From Macrostomum hystrix (lineage: Eukaryota > Platyhelminthes > Macrostomidae): a stretch of 64,000 bases of DNA. Positions 27,501 through 36,098 of the stretch are shown here, piece after piece. Location: assembly GCA_950097015.1 (NCBI GenBank), contig CATNEN010000038.1, positions 2,171,501 to 2,235,500 of the forward strand, written 5' to 3'. A program made the position numbers and the translations under genes. Within the stretch, counting starts at the first letter, position 1; every line of letters begins with the position of its first letter. The notes beneath the pieces are model-generated. The model had not been told where the DNA came from and made no database searches. It worked only from the letters and a program-made list of their open reading frames with translations.

Positions 27501-30500
27501 ACAGGCTTATCACCTGTTAGACAGGCTTATCACCTGTTAGACAGGCTTATCACCTGTTAGACAGGCTTATCACCTGTTAGACAGGCTTATCTCCTGTTAG
27601 ACACATCTCTTAGACAGGCTTATCTCCTGTTAGACACATCTCTTAGACAGGCTTATCACCTGTTAGACAGGCTTATCACCTGTTAGACAGGCTTATCACC
27701 TGTTAGACAGGCTTATCACCTGTTAGACAGGCTTATCTCCTGTTAGACACATCTCTTAGACAGGCTTATCTCCTGTTAGACACATCTCTTAGACAGGCTT
27801 ATCACCTGTTAGACAGGCTTATCACCTGTTAGACAGGCTTATCACCTGTTAGACAGGCTTATCACCTGTTAGACAGGCTTATCTCCTGTTAGACACATCT
27901 CTTAGACAGGCTTATCTCCTGTTAGACACATCTCTTAGACAGGCTTATCACCTGTTAGACAGGCTTATCATCTGTTAGACAGGCTTATCACCTGTTAGAC
28001 AGTCTTATCATCTGTTAGACAGGCTTATCTCCTGTTAGACAGGCTTATCTCCTGTTAGACACATCTCTTAGACAGGCTTATCACCTGTTAGACAGGCTTA
28101 TCACCTGTTAGACAGGCTTATCACCTGTTAGACAGGCTTTTCACCTGTTAGACAGGCTTATCACCTGTTTTACAGGCTTATCATCTGTTAGACAGGCTTA
28201 TCACCTGTTAGACAGGCTTATCACCTGTTAGACAGGCTTATCACTCGAGAGTGTCCCTATATTGTCTATAATGCGACTCGTATGCTACGATCGTACCAAG
28301 TTTTGGGAGTCAAATCAAATCCTTAATGGATTGAGGCAGGGAAGACATCTGAGATTAGGACGAAAAGTGTTGAGCCCGGATTAACTAATTAACAATGTGC
28401 TAAAATGCAATGAAATTTGCAATGCAATCAGCTAATCAGAAATAATAAAAACGTGTTTTTTCGATGCCTGCATGTTTTCCCTAATTAATTTCTCAGTAAT
28501 TTTCCCACTCGAATATGCAAGATTTCAGTCACGAAAAAAGACTTAAAAACTAAACTGAATTTATGAAGCCTGATTGCGTGCCTCGAGGAATTACCGATTA
28601 AGAAATGGATTTGGGTAGTGGGGTAGGATTCGGTGAGGTGGTACGCTCGTATGTACCAGAGGCAAGTGAACAGAATGCGCTAATGAGACGCCTCTCTCAC
28701 ACGAAACCACCGAAATTAGTTTTACCCGGTCATCAGTTATTTTCACCTTCTTCAACACCTTCTGACCGCCCATTCACCTTTGCAGGTTATCCAAGGTATC
28801 GGCTTCTATATCCTCCGGGGCTGCCAACGGTGTGTTGCCACTGTTTTTTTCTGCCCTCCAGACTTCTACTAGTTCTAGCTCTTTAGCATAGAAAAGTACA
28901 GATATTGTCAGCGTTATTTGACAGGCGAGTTAATGACAAAGCGAAGCCGACCTGTCCGTTTCAGACGATGAAGATTTTAGCCAACTGGCCAACAAGACTC
29001 TGAAAGATTTGGAGTGGTGCCTGGACCAGCTGGAGACGATTCAGACTCACCGGTCCGTGGCCGACATGGCTTCGAGCAAGGTTTGAGCTGCTGGCTGGGT
29101 GAGATAAGATGGGGTGAGATGAGAAGGTTGAGATGGGATGGGGTGAGATGAGATGGGGTGAGATGGGATGGGGTGAGATGAGATGGGGTGAAACGGGATG
29201 AGGTGAGATGAGAAGGCTGAGATGGGATGGGGTTAGATGGGATGGCATGAGATAGGGGAATGTCTGACGGGATGGAATGATATTTTATGGAGTGAGATGT
29301 AGTGAATAAAGAAGGAACGAGGTGGATGGGTGCGATGGAATGGGAGAGACGGTATGTGATGAGATGCTAATCTCCAAGCAACTGCTGCAGTTTAAGCGGC
29401 TGCTCAACATGGAACTGGAGCGCATGAGCGGCGGCAGATCGCAGTCGCATCAGATAGAAAACTACATCAAGTCCACCTTCCTAGGTAAGTACATTGATGT
29501 CCTGTGATTCTAGAACTTTGTCTAGCGTCTAACAAACCGGCCAACTCCTAGTTTGTTGTCGAGTTCATTAGCTGCAGTCCCAGGCACAAATGGGCGGTGC
29601 ACAGCGAGGCCTCGTTACTTTGGGGCTTGTTGAGCAGTCGGCGTACATGAGCGTCCACCACCCCATCATTAGTCCACAGAAAGCAGCTTGCGAAAGGAAA
29701 CGTGTTTTCGAAAGAGAATTAAAACTCGATTAGTTAATAAGGAAATTTTCGTGACCTCAAAGTTTATTCGCAACCCGCCTCATGTTGCACTGAGGCTCAG
29801 ATTTTTCGATTTGGCTTGCAAAAACAAAAATATCAATTCGACTAATGAAACTTTTGAGCTCGCTCAGAATAATTTCATCGGTCAATCTTCTCAGACATCG
29901 ACGACAATGCCACGCCGTCGTCAACAGCGTCGGCAGCAGCCGCCGCCGCAGCAGCAGCAACAGCGGCAGCCAGGTGTGCACAGTCGACAATGACTCAGGT
30001 CCAGGTGTCAGCCGCAGACGCAGCGGCCATGGAATCTGCCGGCTATCTGTCACTCGAAGATGCGAAGCGCCTGCCGTTGCCACCGAAATTCGGCGTGGAA
30101 ACGCCTCGGCTGGCTGAGCTGAGCGCATTGTTCGAGACTGGTCTGGACCTCTGGGGTGTGGACATATTTCTAATAGACGAGTTGGCCTGCCAGAAACCGC
30201 TCACTGCAGTCGTGTATGCAATTTTTGAGGTGAGCAAACAACTACCGCCCACTATATGCAGTGGCATAGGTTTATGAGTTGTCCAGATAGCTCAGGTGGA
30301 TGAAGCCATTTAGTTCTGTCGTGCGCTCTGTGCGCGTGTCGTTCCAAACATTTGACATTGACATGGCAGGCAGTTTGGTCGACCTTGTTAACAGGGGTAT
30401 TTCAAATACCCACTGCCTACTTCACGATAGCAAAAGTCACTGATTGACCAATTTTCGTGAAATTCCACCATCTGAATCTTAATTTTCCACTCTTTACGAA

Positions 30501-33500
30501 ACTAACTTTCAAAGCCGTCAAAGTCAGCATCGTCGAGATTGTTCAGCGGTTCTTGTCAAAGATCCTGGTGACAAGGGTTGTGACAAGACAGCTACGAGTA
30601 GCATTGTTCTGTAAAATCCTCTATGGCGAATCCACATTGTTTGAAAAATGAAAAAATCTACAATTTAACCAATCCAATATTAATCAACAATAATAGCCGA
30701 TATGGTCACATGATGACATTTTGTGAGTAGATTTTGTGTACCGATATTTGTTGTTCTTGTCATGAGACACGCCGACGAGGCGAAAATCGTTAAATTCTAG
30801 CTCGTATTTTGCAAGATACAGAAAAAAAATGTAGGCGTTTGAAAATAGCCCCGAGATCTTCCTACTGTTAATCCCAACGCACGCAATTCAGAAGCGGGAC
30901 TTCTTCAACAAGTTCCGGGTTCATCCGGCAGTGCTAGTGCAGTACTTCAGCCAAGTTGAGCAGCATTACAAGAAGGAGAACCCCTACCACAATGCCATCC
31001 ATGCTGCTGACGTCACTCAGAGCACTCACGTGCTGCTCAACTCGCCCTCCATCGGCAACGTCTTCACCGAGGTTGAAATTCTGGCCAGCATCTTCGCCTG
31101 TGCCATTCACGATGTCAACCACCCGGGCGTGACGAACCAGTTCCTTATCAACACAGGTGAGAACATTGCATTAGATCTATTTTAGTCATCGATCAGCATA
31201 CCAGCAAAATTAATTCGCTGAATATCCTAATAAAGTTGCTCAGTCAAGAGCGAGCCGCGAGGTCACTTTTCAGCTTGTTCACGACCGCACAAAACAGATT
31301 CGGGCTTAAATTTGTAGAGAGCGAGCTGGCCATCATGTACAACGACATGAGCGTTCTGGAAAATCACCACTGCGCCGTGGCCTTCAAGCTGCTCCAGGAG
31401 CCCAACAGCAACATTTTCGCCGGCCTGGAAGATCAGCAGCGTCGACAGCTGCGTAAGATGGTCATCGACATGGTTCTGGCAACGGACATGAGCAAGCACA
31501 TGTCTCTGCTGGCCGACCTCAAGACCATGGTCGAGACCAAGAAGGTCGCCGGCGGCTGCCTTCTGAAGCTGGACAACTACAGCGAGAAGATGCAGATCAT
31601 GCAGAACATGGTGCATTGTGCGGACCTTAGCAACCCGGCCAAGCCGCTGCCACTCTCCACGCAGTGGGTCACGAGAGTCATGCAGGAGTTCTTCAACCAG
31701 GGCGACAAGGAGAAGGCTCTCGGCCTGCCCGTCAGCCCCATGTGCTGCCGCGAGACAGCCAATGTTGAGAAGTCTCAGGTAAATTAAGGATAGCGAGTGA
31801 AACCTCTTTCAATAAGTCTCTCCATGTCGCGACTTTCGTCTCTGCCTTCTGTCCTCTATTCACTCTTTCGTTCTCTGCACTTTTCTTGTTTACATCGTCC
31901 AGTTCAATCTAGTTCTTTCTCTCTCGTTATCTCTGCGGCTGATCTCTCATTCTCTATCCTTTCTTTCTTTCCTCCTCTCTGATTGGTCCGCCGCTCACGT
32001 TCTAGCCTCCTCTCCTACCCTCAGTCGCGCACTCTTGTTATCGTACCGCCAACCCCCCTTCCTTATCGCTCTGTTAAACTTAAATATATTTTGACTCTCG
32101 GCCTGAATTGGCTCACAGCCGTATGAACGGGTTCTTACTGCGAGGACTCAATTTGTAGCTTAGAAATCAAGACACTCCAGAACTTCTGCTTAGCATCACA
32201 GCTCACCTCCCTCTTCCAATCCAAAGACGTCCTTCACAGAACCGCCTTCTGCTTAGCATCACAGCTCACCACCCTCTTCCAATCCAAAGACGTCCTTCAC
32301 AGAACCGCCTTCTGCTTAGCATCACAGCTCACCACCCTCTTCCAATCCAAAGACGTCCTTCACAGAACCGCCTTCTGCTTAGCATCACAGCTCACCACCT
32401 CTTCCAATCCAAAGACGTCCTTCACAGAACCGCCTTCTGCTTAGCATCACAGCTCACCACCTCTTCCAATCCAAAGACGTCCTTCACAGAACCGCCTTCT
32501 GCTTAGCATCACAGCTCACCACCTCTTCCAATCCAAAGACGTCCTTCACAGAACCGCCTTCTGCTTAGCATCACAGCTCACCACCTCTTCCAATCTAAAG
32601 ACGTCCTTCACAGAACCGCCTTCTGCTTAGCATCACAGCTCACCTCCCTCTTCCAATCCAAAGACGTCCTTCACAGAACCGCCTTCTGCTTAGCATCACA
32701 GCTCACCACCTCTTCCAATCCAAAGACGTCCTTCACAGAACCGCCTTCTGCTTAGCATCACAGCTCACCACCTCTTCCAATCCAAAGACGTCCTTCACAG
32801 AACCGCCTTCTGCTTAGCATCACAGCTCACCTCCCTCTTCCAATCCAAAGACGTCCTTCACAGAACCGCCTTCTGCTTAGCATCACAGCTCACCACCCTC
32901 TTCCAATCCAAAGACGTCCTTCACAGAACCGCCTTCTGCTTAGCATCACAGCTCACCACCCTCTACCAATCCAAAGATGTCCTTCACAGAACCGCCTTCT
33001 GCTTAGCATCACAGCTCACCACCCTCTTCCAATCCAAAGACGTCCTTCACAGAACCGCCTTCTGCTTAGCATCACAGCTCACCACCCTCTTCCAATCCAA
33101 AGACGTCCTTCACAGAACCGCCTTCTGCTTAGCATCACAGCTCACCACCTCTTCCAATCCAAAGACGTCCTTCACAGAACCGCCTTCTGCTTAGCATCAC
33201 AGCTCACCACCTCTTCCAATCCAAAGACGTCCTTCACAGAACCGCCTTCTGCTTAGCATCACAGCTCACCACCTCTTCCAATCCAAAGATGTCCTTCATT
33301 GACTTCATTGTGCATCCGCTGTGGGAGGCCTGGACTGAGCTGGTGCACCCGGACGCCGAGTACATCCTCAACACTCTGGAGCAGAATCGGGATCATTACT
33401 GCGAGCTGAGCGCCGCCAAAGAGGCGGAAGCGGTTCGCGAGGTCGAAGAGGAAAGCCTGGAAGAGGAGGCGGTGGACAGACAGCGCTGCGGCCAGTTGGG

Positions 33501-33516
33501 CACAATGGCGGCATAG
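18983..33516 (+). CDS. PDE4: cAMP-specific 3',5'-cyclic phosphodiesterase, PDE4/dunce family
   Basis: Hydrolyses cAMP to AMP. Exons I assembled from conserved protein plus GT-AG sites: 18983-19107, 23401-23586, 25390-25536, 28786-28829, 28965-29080, 29391-29484, 29895-30229, 30892-31156, 31318-31778, 33289-33516. They join in frame to 2001 nt, 666 aa. UCR1 (about 75-140) has the PKA site RRES (S79), YRSDSDFD and [13 protein letters not shown]2 (about 170-238) has [17 protein letters not shown]. The catalytic domain (about 303-640) has YHNAIHAAD (H382 proton donor, H386 metal), AIHDVNHPG (H422, D423 metal), HCADLSNP (D540 metal) and the nucleotide-selecting Gln591 in EKSQ. The spacings H386-H422 and D540-Q591 equal those of human PDE4D. 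The usual VGF after the Gln is MSF. An Ala-rich linker separates UCR2 from the catalytic domain. The first exon is one of several options (see separate entries). The stop at 33516 leaves a short acidic C-terminal tail. The body from 23401 on is near certain; the first exon is less so. Confidence 0.95.
19150..19310. repeat. 22-bp repeat
   Basis: About six units with GTAATCAGTAGATAAGTAG, just after the donor at 19108. Confidence 0.9.
19420..19605 (-). mobile_element. tRNA-derived SINE-like element, family 2
   Basis: On the complement: TTCGAATCC B-box after a tRNA-like head, then a body ending GAGGACCAATCTCCAAGGC and ACAATGAGAGTGTGTAC. The same order is found at 37.55-37.72 kb. PDE4 intron. Confidence 0.55.
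19612..19745. repeat. 12-bp repeat
   Basis: About eleven units of GTAAGATAACTC or its variants, abutting SINE-like family 2. Confidence 0.9.
19746..20544. other. Unique intronic sequence
   Basis: Nothing recognised between two arrays. Confidence 0.35.
20545..21640. repeat. 49-bp minisatellite
   Basis: About 20 close copies containing GTTGATTGGTAAAGCGAAGT and GAGGCCTCTGCTTGAGCGCA. Two diverged copies at the right edge (21500-21640) may be the older end. Confidence 0.95.
21641..22079. other. Unique intronic sequence
   Basis: Nothing recognised. Confidence 0.35.
22080..23390. repeat. 37-bp dimeric minisatellite ending at the PDE4 exon
   Basis: Each unit is two related halves (TGTACTGTAATCACGGGG and TACACTCTAATCACAGG). 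The left part is irregular, the right part homogeneous. It stops about 10-40 bp before the exon at 23401. Confidence 0.95.
23765..24265. repeat. 14-bp minisatellite
   Basis: About 36 units of AATCTCTCTTATCT with AAACTC and AATATC variants. Confidence 0.95.
24266..25108. other. Unique GC-richer intronic sequence
   Basis: Contains the CAG run. Open frames overlap on both strands without a supported exon. Confidence 0.35.
24534..24569. repeat. (CAG)12 trinucleotide run
   Basis: Pure CAG run in a PDE4 intron. Confidence 0.95.
25109..25536 (+). CDS. PDE4: Possible internal-start PDE4 exon (5' extension of the UCR1 exon)
   Basis: The frame of the second UCR1 exon (25390-25536) stays open upstream through the acceptor to an ATG at 25109. 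This adds about 94 residues ([10 protein letters not shown]..., RRGSMYIF) directly in front of [10 protein letters not shown]. The region is non-repetitive and GC-richer than the introns. It could be an alternative first exon for an isoform lacking the RRES half of UCR1. It could equally be a chance open frame, since introns here are otherwise repetitive. Confidence 0.35.
25640..26530. repeat. 54-bp minisatellite
   Basis: Two unit types, one with GACCACCTTGGATTCGGAGC and one with GACCACATAAGATTCGGATC, share AAGATGGATCTGGGTGGGGG. The mix suggests higher-order expansion. Confidence 0.95.
26531..27069. other. Unique intronic sequence
   Basis: A 121-codon open frame (26485-26850) starts inside the 54-bp array and lacks splice support. 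Confidence 0.35.
27070..28245. repeat. 20-bp minisatellite with 146-bp higher-order repeat
   Basis: Units TTAGACAGGCTTATCACCTG plus a 13-bp insertion unit TTAGACACATCTC. The paired insertion recurs at 27455, 27601, 27747 and 27893, exactly 146 bp apart. Confidence 0.95.
28246..28785. other. Unique intronic sequence before the PDE4 micro-exon
   Basis: Nothing recognised beyond the acceptor ttgcag at 28785. Confidence 0.35.
29095..29245. repeat. Short G-rich repeat
   Basis: GAGATGGGATGGGGT and GAGATGAGA units follow the UCR2 exon donor at 29081. Confidence 0.8.
30527..30815. mobile_element. Short inverted-repeat element, MITE-like (copy 1, PDE4 intron)
   Basis: The left end begins GCATCGTCGAGATTGTTCAG. 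The right end, read on the complement, gives a related sequence (CTCGTCGG...GTCTCATGACAAG). Inside are GATCCTGGTGACAAG and AATAGCCGATATGGTCACATG, both shared with the copy at 9.7 kb. There is no coding capacity. The target duplication was not resolved. Confidence 0.5.
32119..32159 (+). ncRNA. Spliced-leader-like sequence (degenerate)
   Basis: About 41 nt, including CTTACTGCGAGGACTCAATT, closely resembles the Macrostomum lignano spliced leader as I recall it, with roughly 8 differences. The functional leader ends in ATG followed by a GT donor; here the end reads TTTGTAGCTTAG, so neither is present. It is therefore probably a pseudogene or fossil copy. It sits in the last PDE4 intron directly before the 62-bp array. 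The reference sequence is from memory and unverified. Confidence 0.5.
32177..33300. repeat. 62-bp minisatellite spanning a PDE4 splice acceptor
   Basis: About 18 units of 61-63 bp containing CTTCTGCTTAGCATCACAG and CTTCCAATCCAAAGACGTCC. The last unit runs into the final PDE4 exon: CAATCCAAAG|ATGTCCTTCA is the real junction at 33289. Each unit therefore carries a copy of the acceptor and the first 10 exon bases. Confidence 0.97.
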
Positions 33517-33539
33517 ACGCAAATCTGACTTTTACACAG

Positions 33540-33574
33540 AGGTCCATCGTATCAGTGCGCACGGTGGAAATCCG
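33540..33574 (+). other. Possible 3' exon of PDE4 transcripts
   Basis: Just after the PDE4 stop, a 35-nt segment is bounded by tttacacag and by GTAAGT, both good splice sites. A further acceptor (ttctatttgcag) precedes GC-rich sequence at 34386. Joined, the two keep an open frame of over 40 codons. They could be spliced 3'UTR, or an alternative C-terminus if a weaker donor inside the last coding exon is used (for example GAG|GTCGAA at about 33440). Unproven. Confidence 0.25.
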
Positions 33575-33999
33575 GTAAGTTTGCTCAGGCCAACCCTGTC
33601 AAGGGTTCCAACTTACTACTGGATAGTAGTAAATTGATTTTATAGTCAATTGCATATGCATACACATTATCATTAAACTTAGGCCATTCCACACAACTGA
33701 AGTTCACCAGCTGAATGTCAGCGAGCGTAATGAGTCATTCGGCTGTATATGGACTTCTCTCAAAAAAGAAAAGCAAACGTAGCAGCTGATCACAAACATT
33801 GTGTTGGTTCTCATTGTTCTGCAGTCTTGTTATTTTATTATGATTAGTTTTCTGTTTTAAAGTTTGCTGCTTAATTCTTTCGTGCTTCTGTCCCAGCGCA
33901 TTATCTTAGTCAAGCGGAGATGAAATTATTTTGTTTTTTCTCTAGTTGAAATGCGTTCTCTTTTGAATTTCGATTTATGCTATTTATAAGATTTCATCA

Positions 34000-34251
34000 A
34001 GGGTGTCAAGTACATATCTAGCAATAAGGCATTTTAGTCGATTCAATTCCTGAAGATCAAACGAAGCTCACAGTCCTTGAGCAAGATACTTCACTCTCTT
34101 GTGCTTCTCTACAACCAGATCTAAAATGGGAACTACCAGCACCAGCTGCAGGTAGAAATGTTGGTCGGTGCGGTCCCCAGTCCATAGACTGAACAGCTGT
34201 ACACAGTCTTTGAATTCGCAGTGCCATATCTGTGGCTGTACATCTGGCCAA
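34000..34251 (+). mobile_element. tRNA-derived SINE-like element, family 1
   Basis: A B-box-like GATTCAATTCC (about 34040) is followed by a central segment (GAGCAAGATACTTCACTCTC ... AAATGGGAACTACCAGCACC) and a tail with CAGTCCATAGACTGAACAGC and TGTACACAG. The same order is found reversed at 57.5 kb. Lies past the PDE4 stop. Confidence 0.55.
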
Positions 34252-34286
34252 AATGACTATTCTACATCATTTAACAAATAAGGATG

Positions 34287-34292
34287 AATAAA
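34287..34292 (+). promoter_or_regulatory. Candidate PDE4 polyadenylation signal
   Basis: AATAAA about 770 nt downstream of the PDE4 stop and upstream of the next gene on the other strand. No stronger + strand signal was seen nearer the stop. Confidence 0.35.
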
Positions 34293-35966
34293 AATATACC
34301 ACTCGAGCAAAGCTGCAGCACAGCACATTGTTTTCTAACATTGTTAATAGGATTCTCATGGACTCTCTCTCTATTCTATTTGCAGGGGGGCCCGGGGCAC
34401 TTGTCGCACAAGCGACGGAGCGGCACGCCCCCAGACCGGCGAACTAGGCGCTTTTGCGCCCATCGCGCCGCCTCCCCTGAGCAGGCACCACACACAGCAG
34501 CACAGACCAGCCGGGGAGGGCAGGAGGCACCCAGAATAGGCAGCAGTGTCCCCCAACCCCAGCCCCACACGCACATAGCAGACCAAGCCGGGGCGGAAGG
34601 TTGATAAGAAATCAGTCCTCAGGGGGGCGGGTGATGAGTGTACACTTATCCAATCGCGCTGACGGAAGTACAGAAAGCGCGTGGCGGTGTACACCCGCCC
34701 TCCAGCCACCCCCCGCAAGGTCTCACGCCCCAGCGCCAACGCACACAACTCACACAACGCAGAACAGGCACACAGAAAGGTAGGAGCGAAGCTATTATTT
34801 CAAGCTTTGATTGCACGAAATATGGTGCACCTTCGCCGGTCGCTACTGTCCAAACCCCCCAACAAGTCCCGAAATTAATCGTGACTTGAAGGGTGAATCG
34901 AACTAGCGTCCTTTGGAGTGCGAGGCAGCGACGTTAGCCGCTGACCCACTCGCCCTCTCATGGGCTCAGTTGGTTGGTCAGTTGGCATAAATATGTAATT
35001 TGCATAATTGCTTTTAGATTTGCCTAAAATTGTGAACTCTCATTAATTAGGCTTTACCAACTGCTTCTGTCAAAACTGTTGAAACTGTCTGTTCCCAATT
35101 TGTTTTTGTCAGAAACCAAAATGAATGTCGAAAGAGTTTTTTAATGTCAGAAGTATTTTTCTTGGAATGCTTAAATTGTTCGCCTAGAGAACTAAATGCA
35201 AAGTTTTATTTTAAACACAGAAATGCTTTTACTTCTTTGTTCGTTGAATTTGTCTTTTTAATATCGTACAGCTTTACTTAGTTTGCGAGCGACTCAACCA
35301 AAAGGTCATATAAGGTCATATACTTAGGATTATAACAAAAAAGACTATTATAATTTACCTTTTGCCACTGATCAATCTGTTTTCAGAATTGATGATTTAA
35401 CTGTTGCTACACATAGATCGTGTTTATGGATGTGTATTTTTCTCTTCAAAAGTGAGTACAATAGGTCATATTCTATCCAAAATCTATTGATCGATCTTCT
35501 AGAACTGTAGAGCATTTTTAGATGACGAGGTAAGAGGTATTTTCTAGACCTAGCTCAAATGCGAGCGTGTTGTCAAAATAATTCTATCTAGGCGTTTGGA
35601 TTGCGTTTCCGCTGATATTTTAAACTACTTTTTTATTTTTACGTCTTCTAATACTCATAATTGCGTTATTGAAGACTCAAGTCCTGGAAAACGTCTTGGA
35701 AAACGTCTTGGAAAACGTCTTGTTCGAGTGCCACTGCAATTCTCATTTTAAATGTTATCTTAACTGATCCGACAAACAAACGAGTGAATAGCATTGTTGT
35801 CAAGCAAATCATATTGATTGACGGGCTACCTTTGTAATAAGCCGTCGTCAAAAATTGCAATCCACGTCAAGTCCTCTTAAAAGAATAATAAATGAAGTGT
35901 GAATATAATTTGTTGTTAAAATAAAATCATCGATGCATAGATGAGTCATCTTTTGTTTTTCTAATA

Positions 35967-35972
35967 TTTATT
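35967..35972 (-). promoter_or_regulatory. Polyadenylation signal of the glycosyltransferase gene
   Basis: AATAAA on the complement, about 130 nt past the TAG stop at 36099. Confidence 0.5.
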
Positions 35973-36098
35973 TTTGACGTTGATAAAAACAAGGGCTGTA
36001 TATTGTTAAAGATATAAAAGTACTTTTTTCGTACATTCGTACTTGTTCATCATCAATCGCGTGCTAAATTAACTGTGACGAGTCCGTAAAACTCTAGT

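Larger units (their letters stand above)
34252..36098. other. Intergenic region between PDE4 and the glycosyltransferase (tail to tail)
   Basis: A GC-rich block lies at 34386-34780, preceded by a good acceptor. A tRNA-like SINE head is at 34855-34965 (complement). The rest is AT-rich unique sequence. Confidence 0.4.

Noticed and set aside
31236-31317. Upstream part of the open frame before the 31318 PDE4 exon
   Set aside because: Residues before [10 protein letters not shown] do not fit PDE4, and the acceptor ttgtag at 31317 joins the previous exon in phase.
34895-34965. True tRNA gene on the complement
   Set aside because: B-box-like TTCGATTC and an A-box-like region exist, but the acceptor and T stems do not pair. 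It fits a SINE head.
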